Shown here piece after piece: positions 1-8,821 of a DNA stretch of 28,462 nt (position 1 is its first letter; every line of letters begins with the position of its first letter). Origin of the DNA: Nemertoderma westbladi (Eukaryota > Xenacoelomorpha > Nemertodermatida > Nemertodermatidae); assembly GCA_032718475.1 (NCBI GenBank), contig JAUCBJ010001665.1, positions 1 to 28,462 of the forward strand, in the 5' to 3' direction. A program made the position numbers and the translations under genes. The notes beneath the pieces are model-generated. The model saw only the letters and a program-made list of their open reading frames with translations, did not search any database and was not told where the DNA came from.

Positions 1-252
1 TCCATGTCCATGTCCATGTCCATGTCCATGTCCATGTCCATGTCCATGTCCATGTCCATGTCCATGTCCATGTCCATGTCCATGTCCATGTCCATGTCCA
101 TGTCCATGTCCATGTCCATGTCCATGTCCATGTCCATGTCCATGTCCATGTCCATGTCCATGTCCATGTCCATGTCCATGTCCATGTCCATGTCCATGTC
201 CATGTCCATGTCCATGTCCATGTTCATGTCCATGTCCATGTCCATGTCCATG
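1..252 (+). repeat. TCCATG hexamer satellite, left block
   Basis: About 42 uninterrupted head-to-tail TCCATG units with a single variant (TTCATG near 223). It continues past the left edge of the window. The long Met-Ser reading frame across it is only the translation of the hexamer and not a gene. The block stops exactly where a palindromic element begins, and the same hexamer in the same orientation resumes at 1449. Confidence 0.97.
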
Positions 253-366
253 GGTGTTTGAAAAAGGTGGACTGGACACAGAAAACATGGACAACGGACA
301 GACCAATCAGAAACGTATTAAGCAAAGCAGTTTGTAGCAATTGGTCTGTCCACCTTTTTCAAGTTT
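253..366 (+). mobile_element. Foldback unit 1 (left terminus)
   Basis: A roughly 113-base palindromic unit running from GTGTTTGAAAAAGGTGGAC to GTCCACCTTTTTCAAGTTT. A CCAAT-box-like core (GACCAATCAG, 301-310) is mirrored on the right by ATTGGTCTGTCC. Confidence 0.8.
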
Positions 367-401
367 CCGCTTTCTTAGTTACATAATTGGGAATAAGATG
401 T

Positions 402-522
402 GTGTTTGAAAAAGGTGGACAGGACACATGCACAAAAAACATATATAATAGTCTGACCAATCAGAAACGTATTAAAGCAATGCTATTTATTAGTGATTGG
501 ACTGTCCACCTTTTTCAGGTTT
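402..522 (+). mobile_element. Foldback unit 2
   Basis: Same family as unit 1, about 121 bases: starts GTGTTTGAAAAAGGTGGAC, ends GTCCACCTTTTTCAGGTTT, and contains the same GACCAATCAGAAACGTATTA core (455-474). The middle of the palindrome differs from unit 1. Confidence 0.8.
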
Positions 523-540
523 CAATTATCTATCTATAAT

Positions 541-584
541 GGGCATGCTGGAAGCAGTTGCATTAAGAATGCTGCCGGTGTCCT
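541..584 (-). repeat. Solo RTE-type 3' tail motif
   Basis: On the minus strand this reads CCGGCAGCATTCTTAATGCA followed by ACTGC, closely matching the sequence just after the RTE open reading frame end at 15902-15940 and another solo copy at 14295-14326. No RTE coding sequence adjoins it, so it is a truncated or non-autonomous derivative. Confidence 0.5.
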
Positions 585-595
585 AGGCGTATCTA

Positions 596-615
596 CCCCC
601 CCCCCCCCCCCCCCC
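596..615 (+). repeat. Poly-C tract (20)
   Basis: Twenty consecutive C residues, one of eight G/C homopolymer tracts of 13 bases or more in the window. Confidence 0.95.
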
Positions 616-689
616 TGCGGATTGCCCTCCTATAGACTTACAGTATATTAATAGTAGGTCTAGCGTACCGTACAGCACTTTAACTTGTA

Positions 690-823
690 TTTATTGGTTT
701 ATTTTTGTGGTTGGGTTTGTTGGTCAGGTCCAAACCCTAATTAAAACTGTCATTAGTAGCTCTAAAGTCCCGATGTTCTAATCTAAGAAATTTTGTGGAA
801 TTTAGGATCCAAAATATTTAAGG
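690..823 (+). repeat. Dispersed repeat C, copy 1
   Basis: Matches 27852-27990 across most of its length: shared blocks include ATTGGTTTATTTTT, CCAAACCCTAA, TTAAAACTGTCAT, CTCTAATCTA and AAATTTTGTG. Both copies lie downstream of a G/C homopolymer. The origin of the family is unknown. Confidence 0.7.
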
Positions 824-1226
824 TTGGGGTTACATGACTGTTTTATAATTAAGGCTTTGGGCCTCCATTTCCACTTTGAATTAGGGTTTCGGACCTCCAC
901 TCCCAAAATATGGAGACTTATTTACCTCCCTCGGTGCGCTCGGTCGTTTAATAACAGATCTCGGGATGAACGGTAAATAAAGCATATTATATTTCCCTCA
1001 CAGTACAATAGGTAGTTATTACAGTATGATTAACTTTATACTGTAATGAATGAGTTAGAATATTGACGTTCCAATATTGATGCTAAGGCTGTAAAGCTCA
1101 GCACTCAGACTTCGTGGCTCGCCCCATATTATTTAACTAGGCCTATTTCGACAACTTCGGTTGGTCACAGTAAGTATGGGATAATAATAACAATAATAAT
1201 CCCAGAATACATAAAAACCTTCCGAA
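824..1226. other. Non-coding interior of the 1.2-kb element
   Basis: No gene seen. It contains a CpG-containing stretch CCTCGGTGCGCTCGGTCG near 927 and AT-rich sequence. Confidence 0.5.
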
Positions 1227-1330
1227 ATTTTTTGAAAAACGTGGACAGAGCTGCTCTAATGTGCAAATCAATCTGATTGGTCAATTCATTGCCTGTTCTT
1301 TCTCAACCCAGTCCACCTTATTCAAATTTG
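1227..1330 (-). mobile_element. Foldback unit 3 (inverted)
   Basis: Diverged unit of the same family: TTTGAAAAACGTGGACAG at the left, GTCCACCTTATTCAAATTT at the right, with the CCAAT core in reverse orientation (CTGATTGGTC, 1273-1282). Confidence 0.65.
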
Positions 1331-1445
1331 AAAAAGGTGGACAACAAAGCTGAAAAAGGTGGACAAGCTGTGTGACGCAAATCGCCCGTGATTGGTCTGT
1401 CCGTTGTCCATGTTTTCTGTGTCCAGTCCACCTTTTTCAAACACC
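1325..1445 (-). mobile_element. Foldback unit 4 (right terminus)
   Basis: Shares its left edge with unit 3 and repeats the GAAAAAGGTGGACAA start twice (1329 and 1352). Its right 58 bases are the exact inverse of the left end of unit 1. The core is GTGATTGGTCTGTCC at 1388. Confidence 0.75.
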
Positions 1446-1448
1446 CTA

Positions 1449-1548
1449 TGTCCATGTCCATGTCCATGTCCATGTCCATGTCCATGTCCATGTCCATGTC
1501 CATGTCCATGTCCATGTCCATGTCCATGTCCATGTCCATGTCCATGTC
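1449..1548 (+). repeat. TCCATG hexamer satellite, right block
   Basis: About 16 TCCATG units in the same orientation as the left block, ending at TCTTGTTG. Best read as the continuation of the satellite split by the 1.2-kb element. Confidence 0.95.
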
Positions 1549-1619
1549 TTGTTGTAGGTTAATTTCTATAAACCATTTGAACGGCCCAGTAGTGCTTCAA
1601 TCAGCATGGCCTCCCACCT

Positions 1620-1918
1620 AACATAGCATTGAGTAACCGTGTTGATATTCCCATAGGATTCACTGGGAAGAGCTTTTCAGCTGACGGGGTAATAACATTG
1701 CAAACTAACAGTTGATGTTTGCTTATTTGTCTGGGGGATAGAGTGAGATAGTAATAAACTTGGCAAGTAATGTACTTCTCTGCAGTTTGGGCCTATCCAT
1801 TCAATAGTAGCTTACTAGGCCCTCATGATCACCAGCTGGTATTTTCTATCATTGAGTCTATGGCAATTTTCGTATTATGGGGGGGGGGGGGGGGGGGTTG
1901 GGGGGGTATTTTCGAAAC
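1620..1918 (+). repeat. Dispersed repeat A, copy 1
   Basis: Aligns end to end with 15428-15710: shared blocks include TTCCCATAGGAT, GGGAAGAG, TTCAGCTGA, ATGTTTGCTTA, CCAGCTGGT and CTATGGCAATTTTCGT. This copy has G19-TT-G7 (1879-1906) where the other copy has only GGGG. No coding potential is seen in either copy. Confidence 0.85.
1879..1906 (+). repeat. Poly-G tract (19 + 7) in repeat A
   Basis: G19, then TT, then G7. The sister copy at 15691-15694 has four G, so this is a lineage-specific expansion. Confidence 0.95.
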
Positions 1919-2378
1919 TAACGATTAAGTATTTCTCGAAATAAAGAAAAGTCAATTTAATAATTTTTTTCGAAACTTTTATTCCACATCCTGGGGTTGA
2001 GCTGCGTCGATTGATATAACTTTCATTGACGGACGAGCTATAGCTTTGGAGGAGTTCACCCGATATACATACATACATAGATAGATAGTGAATACTTTTA
2101 CAGTAAGAAGTGTTAACGGTCTTCTAAAAAGACTGTTAAAAAGACTTCATCCGTTCGTTCTAAAAAGACGAAAATTTAGTTAAATGCTAGTCAAGATTAT
2201 CACCAAACCGTAACGTTAACAATTATTTATATAGTATGAGTTTGTATGAGATTGTAAAGGAATTTTGCAATGCAATTGTTTATTTAGTAATCGGAATGTA
2301 TTATTATACTATTAGAAAATATAATTCAATTCAAGGGGATTTCATCACGGACAATTTTCATTGGTTTAGAACAAACAG
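1919..2378. other. Non-coding stretch
   Basis: AT-rich sequence with short runs such as CATACATACATAGATAGATAG near 2066. No gene or recognisable element seen. Confidence 0.5.
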
Positions 2379-2495
2379 GAGACGGGGGGGGGGGGGGGGG
2401 GGACTGGACACAAATCCCATTTTGGCGAATTAATATTTCGTCTCAATGTTAAATTTCCAATTTAGGAAATGGAGCAGGTTTCAGCGGCACGTTAT
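2379..2495 (+). repeat. Dispersed repeat B, copy 1 (poly-G headed)
   Basis: Starts GAGAC, then 19 G (2384-2402), then a unique body. The same architecture recurs at 19171-19283: CTGGAC, AAATCCCAT, TTGGCGAATTAATAT, CTCAATGTTAAATT and CAATTTAGG are shared. Because both copies keep the tract, poly-G seems an ancestral part of this repeat. Confidence 0.85.
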
Positions 2496-3103
2496 AGAAT
2501 AGTATAGTAATAATAGGAAGTAATAGATACGAACATTTTTATTTATTTTCGTACTGAAAGTAATTACATATTAATTATTAACACGGAATAATAATTATTT
2601 AATCTGTAAATATCCGATGATCATACGATTATAATAAATAAATACTTCTGAATAATAATAGCAAATAATTATTAGTAATATAACTAATATTTAATTGCAA
2701 CGTAAAACTTAATATTGAAATGTAATTTAAATTTTAAATTTTTTCTAAAAAAAATTGATTAACCAATGAATCATTAGTGAATGAATTAATGGTATAATTT
2801 TCCTCCATTTCATTAAATTCATTGTATTAAATCACCTATTTCCAGATTCTACTAGAAACGACGTTTCAATGAAATTATTTCCGATAGAAAGGCAATGTGT
2901 AATGATTCCTGTAAGTCATTCATAAGGATTCGCTTCGCAATAGAGTACTGTTACATCAATTAATAGTTCCACTAATAGCTCAATAGTTCAACTAATAGCT
3001 CATACTAGCTGTGAACTGTATGCGTAACTATCTATCTGGCCTGCTGCATTGCAGCTGTACATTGGGATGCTCTGATGGTTTAACAAATAAATTTGTGTCA
3101 CCA
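2496..3103. other. AT-rich non-coding stretch with one possible small exon
   Basis: No convincing gene. At 2846-2910 a 65-base segment is bounded by an acceptor-like CACCTATTTCCAG and a canonical donor GTAAGT. One of its three frames is open, which is weak evidence on its own. It starts in phase 2 and ends on a codon boundary. Confidence 0.25.
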
Positions 3104-3233
3104 CCATGCAATATACTGTGCAGCTTCCACCATGCAATATACTGTGCAGCTTCCACCATGCAATATACTGTGCAGCTTCCACCATGCAATATACTGTGCA
3201 GCTTCCACCATGCAATATACTGTGCAGCTTCCC
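3104..3233 (+). repeat. 26-bp minisatellite, five copies
   Basis: Five copies of a 26-base unit beginning CCATGCAATATACTGTGCAG, at 3104, 3130, 3156, 3182 and 3208. On the minus strand the array directly follows the 3' end of an RTE fragment, and the unit resembles the RTE tail words (GCTGCA, TTGCA). Confidence 0.95.
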
Positions 3234-3545
3234 CTGCAATAATGCTCGCTATGCTGGCTTGTAGACAAAATTGCGCCTCCACAAGACCCTCTACCCCCAA
3301 GACTTCCGCGAGATTATCCGCCTCTTCAAGGCCAGAGTGTCCTTTAAGCGGCGTATTAAGAAAGTCATGGGCTCTCCACCGCACATATTTTCTCTCGGTG
3401 GTGTTGCCAATGTACAAGCTTGTGAACAGGCTGGTCCTCACGGCGAAACCAATGTACTGCGAAACAGAGGCGGATCTGTTCAAAAATCAAGATTGGGGGG
3501 GCCAATGGGACACCTCCAATATTATACAGTGTCTGGTTTGAGAGG
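3234..3545 (-). mobile_element. RTE-type LINE 3' end (copy A)
   Basis: Minus-strand translation in shifting frames gives the C-terminal part of an RTE-type polyprotein: TLYNIGGVPLAPP, FRREDQPVHKLVHW, then a degenerate version of the segment written GQPMTFLRR...TGLEDADDLANV...DRELWR in copies B and E (here SGLEEADNLAEVLG). Frame changes and stops make it a pseudogene. It ends in a tail-like GCCAGCATAGC...GCATTATTGC and then the 26-bp array. Confidence 0.8.
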
Positions 3546-3840
3546 TGTGCTGTGCATTGTACGTTTATTATAGGAAGGGATCTAGAGGGGTCTTTATCTC
3601 GAATGATAAGTTTATTTTACCGAAAATAACTTATCTTTTATTGGCGCAATTGTAGGACTAATCCCATCACATGCGTACTTTTTAACCGGGTAGTGTACAA
3701 ATTTAAGAATCGCGTAATTTTAATTAGTCCTACAATTGCGCCAATAAAAGATAGGTTATTTTCGGTAAAATAAACATTCGAGGTTAAGACCCCTAGATCA
3801 CTTCCTATAATAAATGTATAATAACAAACACCTCGAAAAA
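3538..3840. mobile_element. 300-bp foldback (long inverted repeat)
   Basis: Left arm about 3538-3662, right arm about 3723-3840, loop about 60 bases. The inner arms are nearly perfect (for example ATTGGCGCAATTGTAGGACT and its complement); the outer arms are more diverged. No protein is encoded. Typical of a foldback or MITE, and its RNA would form a long hairpin. Confidence 0.85.
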
Positions 3841-4269
3841 TACAGCTTGCCAACACATTGTTGCATTGTACGTGGCACAGTAAACCCGTCGTAGCATTCT
3901 TGTTCATACGTTCAGACAATTACTGAGGACTGTCGAAAATTCCTGTTCTAATGGTGTCCGGTCAATTGCGACCCGGACAATCCCGACATGGAATGTATGA
4001 CTGTATATGTACACAACTGTATAACTAAAAATTCATTCAGGACAGATTTCCTCCAGGGCAAGAGTTTGTGTTGTATTCTGTGAATGAAAGGAGCTATCAC
4101 CTGGGTAAAATGTTATTTGCCTACGGTCAGAGAGAGATCACACTCTGTAACTTGGCAATTGCTCAAATCCATTCAGCTGAATGGCACAGTAGAGCATTGA
4201 TTCTGGGTTACAACTAATATACAATAAATGACAAAATTAAGCCGGAATAAAGTCCAACCCTGAAGGAGA
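3841..4269. other. Non-coding; probable LINE 3' flank
   Basis: No gene seen. It lies downstream of the minus-strand LINE and may contain its 3' untranslated region. A small imperfect palindrome GTCCGGTCAATTGCGACCCG followed by GAC is at about 3957-3979. Confidence 0.4.
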
Positions 4270-5432
4270 GGAATGTCGGACATTTTAAAAGAAAATGGAA
4301 TTCATCTTCTATCTCATTTAAATTGCATAGTTCGCATACGCGGTTTTTCTGCGGGATTTTGTGCCACCTTCCATACTCGACGAAGAGATAAGTTACTTAT
4401 ACTGGCGCACCATCTCTGTACGTATTGGTCTTCCAGCCGTTTTTTGAAGTCCAATAAAAATTCATTTTCGGGCGTACTTCCTGCCTATTTCAGTAGTCAG
4501 AAAATCCAGTTTCATTTAACAGGTCCCTAACTAAAGTTGCCCAGTTCTTGTTATTCCCCAAGCTGTCGCGAAGTATAGTATATGCTTGTTTGAAGTGTCG
4601 AAAAGACGGCATTTTAATAATTTTCAACCAATATCTAAGAACTAAAAATTTCCTGTGACAGCTGAGAGGGAACATACCGGTCTCCCCATACACCATAAAA
4701 TTTGGTGTATTTGTTTTGACGCGTAGAATGTGGTTTAGAATTTTAGTTGAACCCTTTCAATGCAAATGGCTTCATTCCACGGGCCTCTTACTTGACTCCC
4801 GTACTCCAGGATAGGTCTAATTAGCGTATTAAATGTAAAAAAAATATTAGTGTATTAAATGGAATGTTATTACCAAAATTATTGAGGTAACGGTACATCC
4901 CAAAAAGGGCCTTTTCTGCCCTCTCAGCCAAATTTTCTTGTGATTTTAAAAAATTTCCGGAACTGCTGATAGCAATGCCCAGATATAAGTAGCTTGGCAC
5001 CACTTCTAGAGCAAAGCCTTTGTAAAACCATTTTTCGTTTTGTGAAATTTGACCCCTATTTCTGAATACAACAATTTTTGACTTCTTACGGTTAAGCTCA
5101 AGACCCCAAAAATCACAATATTGACCGAAAATATTCAGTATTTCTTGTAAAACAATAACTCTGTTTGCTAAAAGTACAATGTCATCTGCGAAAAGCAATA
5201 GGTATATACGGAAGGCACCAACTTCTAGTCCCTCCAAATTGCCCCCAGCTAATGATGACTCAACGTCATTAATAACAATGGAAAACAATAGTGGCGAAAG
5301 GGATTAGCACTGTTTGAGCACACGAATGCATCTGAGAAGTCACCTTTACATATATCTCGTGATATCACTGTTGCTGTGTTGGGCCTTAGGCCAAGTAGAT
5401 ACGATAAACAATAAATAATATTCTGATACCGA
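4270..5432 (-). pseudogene. LINE RT palm, thumb and C-terminal region
   Basis: The segment begins YQNIIYCLSYLLGLRPNTAT and SLSPLLFSIVINDVESS (motif B with a frameshift), followed by LLFADDIVLL (FADD catalytic box, about 5181-5195), GLELNRKKSKIVVF (motif D), ALEVVPSYLYLGIAISSSG (motif E, Y-L-G) and ALFGMYRYLNNFG. After a frameshift come TLIRPILEYGSQV, NFMVYGETGMFPLS and NEFLLDFKKRLEDQYVQRW. These are the thumb and tail features of CR1/Jockey-like LINEs. Both catalytic Asp residues of FADD survive, but frameshifts and a stop near 5300 make it non-functional. Confidence 0.85.
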
Positions 5433-5697
5433 CATCTATATTAATTTGTGAATCCAATCATATACATAGTTATATACCAACAGTCCAACATAAGTAGTCT
5501 GCCACTAGCTACCTATGACTGATATGGTAGGCCTACAACTGTACCACTTTACTGCTCAGGGCCTAACTGTTGTACTGTGTAACTGTACCGGTACTCCTAG
5601 TCCCGTCACCAACTGTATCTACTGTATATCACACCAACTGTCTTGTACAAATTTTGTATTACATTAAAAATTCTCCCTGAAAATCCCAAGCCTATTA
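5433..5697. mobile_element. Unidentified insertion splitting the RT
   Basis: About 265 bases between RT motif A and the sequence preceding motif B that do not read as RT in any frame. It is rich in AACTGTAC/CTGTACCGGTAC words. Probably a small inserted element; no clear terminal repeats or target duplication found. Confidence 0.4.
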
Positions 5698-5762
5698 GTT
5701 TTGTCCAAAGTGCGCTTCGATAACCTTGTCGAAGGCCTTTGTAAGGTCTATAAAAGCACCTT
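5698..5762 (-). pseudogene. RT motif A remnant
   Basis: The minus strand reads GAFIDLTKAFDKVIEAHFGQ. This is the RT motif A with the first catalytic Asp (F-I-D-L-x-K-A-F-D). It is an isolated segment, bounded by the poly-C tract on one side and unrelated sequence on the other. Confidence 0.85.
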
Positions 5763-5768
5763 CCATAA

Positions 5769-5789
5769 CCCCCCCCCCCCCCCCCCCCC
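5769..5789 (+). repeat. Poly-C tract (21) at a LINE deletion junction
   Basis: Twenty-one C, read as G on the LINE strand. It sits where the RT finger motifs should be, between the connector and motif A. Confidence 0.95.
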
Positions 5790-6236
5790 TTTATTACTTT
5801 CAGTTCCCACTGATACCTTTTTGAGCAATTTCCAAAATTTTTTACTATCTTTTTCTTTCTGGGCTAATAATTTTTTGGTTTGATTTAATTGATAGTCATT
5901 TTTTGCTTCCCTGAGGGTCCTTGTATACTCAGATCGAAGATAAACTAAGTGCCTACGTTTTTCTGGTGTTGGAGAGGACCTCCATGAATTTAAAGCCATC
6001 CTAAAAGTGATTTTCATATCAACACAATTATCAATGAACCAAGGGAATGAATTTGTTTCCATGGGTTCATGGTGGCTACTTTCGTGCTTTCTGAAGCATG
6101 GTTCGGTAACTTTACTAACAATGGTATTAAATTTGTCCACCACAAAGTTCATATGTCCCTGGCTGGGATTTTCAACACCCCGACAAACTAAGTCCTGTAT
6201 ATCAATAAATTCTTGCTGTACTTGGTCAGACTCCAT
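5790..6236 (-). pseudogene. LINE connector between endonuclease and RT
   Basis: One open frame of about 150 residues. The recognisable connector pattern has PWFIDNCVDMKITFRMAL, then a stretch of basic residues (LRSEYTRTLREAKNDYQLN) and KKFWKLLKK, which in related LINEs precedes the RT fingers. The frame then runs into the poly-G/C tract as polyglycine, and the expected first RT motifs do not follow. Confidence 0.8.
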
Positions 6237-6269
6237 TGTTCTACAAAACTGGTTGGCATAAACCAGACA

Positions 6270-7025
6270 CCATTTAAACCAAGACTACAATATTCCGATT
6301 TTTAGTAATTGGAATATGCATAGATTCAGTGCTATCATTAATGTTGCAGTCTAAAATTGATTCTTCCCTACTTCTACCAAATGAAAACACAGCGGAAACC
6401 AAAAAATGTGGTGAGTACACATTAGGTGCACCCACATGAAAATAAGTACAAGGACTAATGGTCTTTGAATTTCCCAAAAAACAATCGATATTAGATCTCC
6501 CATTGTGCCCTATGAAGGTACATTTCCCATCTCCCCTATCTCTACCAAGACGCCCGTTAAAAATTCTCAAGCCAGTACTTTTGCATAGTTCCAGTAGACG
6601 TCTGCCGTGTTGATTAATGACTGGGTCATCATTGACCCTCGATCTACAAACATCCCACATGTCAAAATCATCACTATCATACCGGTAGTCTGGTGGTAGA
6701 AGATCATCAAGTCCAGAAAAATATTTGTCATTGACTATAAAATCAGGTTGAGTTCCCTTTCGGGAATTCAGGTCACCGGCAATTACAACTTCACAAGTTT
6801 CGTTAGAACAATGTGTATCTCCTCTAGTAATGCAAACTGGGTTGAAGGATCCCCTTCAAGCGCAGTCGAACCCTCAGGTGGTATATAAATAGCACAAATA
6901 ACTATATCAGTGTCACTACCCACCCCATTTTTGTTTACATGTATCAGTTTAATATCTGTTAAATCGGGTGTGTCTATAGGTTTAATACTGATGTATAATA
7001 TTTCTACGTGTGAAAAGAACATGGT
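6270..7025 (-). pseudogene. LINE endonuclease domain remnant
   Basis: The APE-type endonuclease nicks target DNA for retrotransposition. Visible landmarks on the minus strand: ICAIYIPPEGS near 6890, EVVIAGDLNSRKG near 6775 (the GDLN signature) and SRVNDDPVINQHGRRLLELC near 6630-6570, followed by LRIFNGRLG and a TFIGHNGRSNIDCFL segment corresponding to the C-terminal Ser-x-IDY-like motif. The N-terminal catalytic region is missing (5' truncation), and at least two frameshifts separate the pieces at about 6783 and 6660. Confidence 0.8.
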
Positions 7026-7721
7026 ATCTCAGCAATTAGTAGTCTGGGGAGATAATAAATGAATATATCATGTATTGTAATCCTACATGTATGTATATCC
7101 CTTAGGACCTTAGGCAAAATCCAAATACTCTACAGGCCCAGTAGTGTTTGGGTAACTGAACTATCCTGCGATCCATTGGTAAAGTTTCTACTAGAATATC
7201 TCTTCGCCCATGGCTTTCCTGTTATATTTTGATGTAGTTTTAGGCTGATAATTATTAGATAGTATTAGAATGTGTCGACTGTATCGTACATGCAACGGAA
7301 ATATTTATCTTGAGGCTCATCTTCTCAGGTTCACAATTCTATAACTCAGTATTGCGCCATATAATTCCCGAGGTTAAAACAATTACACCATGTTTTCTCA
7401 ACTGAGATCTGTGTATACTATTTTGGAATCAATATGCTATATTGATTAATCCTCAGCACGGAAAATACTGTATTGAATTTTAAGTATGTTTATCAAGTAG
7501 TACAGAAGATATACGATTATAAATATCGCTCTGCCTTCATAATTTATTATTCAGGCAAGAAAAACAATCACATTCATTTTATAGAGTTAAAATATGCATC
7601 TTCATTCTATAATAGTGTAAATAAATTTAAAAGCCTGAAAAAGATAAAAGGCGGGATGTTTAGCTTGTCACGTTTATAATGCTTGTTATTAGGAAATCTC
7701 GTCTTCAAAAACACTTAAAAT
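7026..7721. other. Non-coding stretch
   Basis: AT-rich intervening sequence between two minus-strand LINE remnants. The short open frames show no recognisable domain and no splice context. Confidence 0.5.
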
Positions 7722-8640
7722 TTAAACCTCTCTCTCCACTCTTTCCAAATCGCCAAGCGGTAAAATCAACCAAACCTGGTCGTGTATGTCATTCATATTG
7801 TCAAGATTGAACAACCAGGATCGATATATGAGTATCAAATTGAGTACTAAATTTCGTATTGGTTGAATCTTGTTTTCTTTCTTGCTTTCTATGATGGATG
7901 ATCTGTTTAACTCTATATTGGTGAATTGCAATCGATTTCAATGATGGGATCCCGAGTTGGAATGAGTATCTACTGTAGTGTATTGTGTCCTCTGATATTA
8001 CAACCAGGTGAGGGGAAAGTATGAAATAAGAGGGAATAATATGAGAGGTAAATTCCCTGTGGTGTTTGAGTTAAAGGAGTTGTATATAGAACAAAAGCTG
8101 GATGTCTAATATGAATTCAAAATACGTAATATTAAAAAGAACATCAATTGTTGTTTTTGACACATAATTCTTGACAGCGAGTATGCTTCTAAGACCCTTT
8201 ATAAAGATCTTTATATCATCATTTCAGGTTGGCCATATGTCGTCTGCATAAGACAGCAATGGATATGATTTTCCATTCAGATCCAACCCTTTGCCTGATT
8301 CTTCTATTTACTCAAATAGTTTTCTCAAGTATACATTGAAGGGGAAGGCAGAAATAATCCCACACTGGCGCAATCCCAGTTTCAATGAAATATGTTGTCT
8401 CGATATTCTGTTAGTCATGGCGATTAATGCCATTGACTGAGTAGTAGGAAGCGAATGTTAGAAGAATTGATTTATCAATCTCGGTTTCTTCCAATTTCTC
8501 AAAGAGCTTTGTGTAAGATACGCTAATGGCGGCCGACAGGTCCAGGGATATTATGTATACATTGGAGCCCTGAGAGTTATTACTATTATATTCATACATT
8601 GACGCCATTGTGTCTCAAACGTATCTGTGATCGGAACTTT
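7722..8640 (-). mobile_element. Second LINE reverse-transcriptase fragment
   Basis: The minus strand carries a different RT from that at 4270-7025. From 8640 downward: GSRKVPITDTFETQ (probable Q-x-G-F-R region, out of frame), VYIISLDLSAAISVSYTKLF (motif A), GLRQCGIISAFPFNVYLRKL (motif B), and DLNGKSYPLLSYADDI with the YADD box at about 8239-8251. Sequence to 7722 may be its thumb but is less convincing. Stops and frame changes make it dead. The choice of YADD and the spacing differ from the neighbouring FADD element, so it is another lineage. It ends about 170 bases before the neuropeptide exon. Confidence 0.75.
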
Positions 8641-8788
8641 TCTGGAACCACATAATGTAGCAATGGGAATCACATCCAAGCACGTCTGTGCATTGTGCTG
8701 TGCATGCCATATATGAAATATATTTTACTTCATGTCACTAATCTGTGGAATATATTTACTTAAAGTTTATATTTATTATTTTATAACT

Positions 8789-8810
8789 TTTTATATTTTC
8801 TTTATTACAG
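8789..8810 (+). promoter_or_regulatory. 3' splice acceptor of the neuropeptide exon
   Basis: A T-rich tract ending TTTCTTTATTACAG at 8810, 11 bases before the chosen ATG. It implies an upstream exon carrying most of the 5' UTR, which is common for neuropeptide genes. Confidence 0.6.
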
Positions 8811-8821
8811 ATCAAACAAAT

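Larger units (their letters stand above)
253..1445. mobile_element. 1.2-kb foldback/TIR element inserted in the hexamer satellite
   Basis: The left end (252-309) and right end (about 1389-1446) are perfect inverted copies over about 58 bases, starting GGTGTTTGAAAAAGG and ending CCTTTTTCAAACACC. TCCATG satellite in one orientation flanks both sides, which is what insertion into a pre-existing satellite would give; a simple inverted duplication would have reversed the right block. No transposase frame is visible inside, so it is probably non-autonomous. Internally it holds two further related foldbacks, an RTE-tail-like sequence, a poly-C tract and a dispersed repeat. The target duplication cannot be read because the target is itself repetitive. 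Confidence 0.7.
4270..7025 (-). mobile_element. Decayed endonuclease + reverse transcriptase LINE
   Basis: Reading the minus strand from 7025 downward gives the module order of a CR1/Jockey-like non-LTR retrotransposon: APE-type endonuclease (7025-6270), connector (6236-5790), RT motif A (about 5752-5708), RT motif B and the FADD box (5432-4820), thumb and C-terminal region (4800-4270). Frames shift many times and the element is 5'-truncated. Two structural breaks stand out: the N-terminal RT motifs are missing, with a 21-base poly-C tract in their place, and about 265 bases of unrelated sequence sit between motifs A and B. The clade is inferred from motif style only and could be another EN+RT group. 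Confidence 0.85.

Noticed and set aside
4-261. Met-Ser repeat open frame and related His-Val / Met-Asp frames at 1318-1621
   Set aside because: Pure translation of the TCCATG satellite; no gene features.
3011-3541. Plus-strand 176-residue frame
   Set aside because: It runs through the 26-bp array and the reverse strand of an RTE fragment.
8732-8821. Earlier in-frame ATG that would lengthen the neuropeptide precursor by 30 residues
   Set aside because: The added sequence spans a polypyrimidine tract and a splice acceptor and would place a second hydrophobic segment before the signal peptide.
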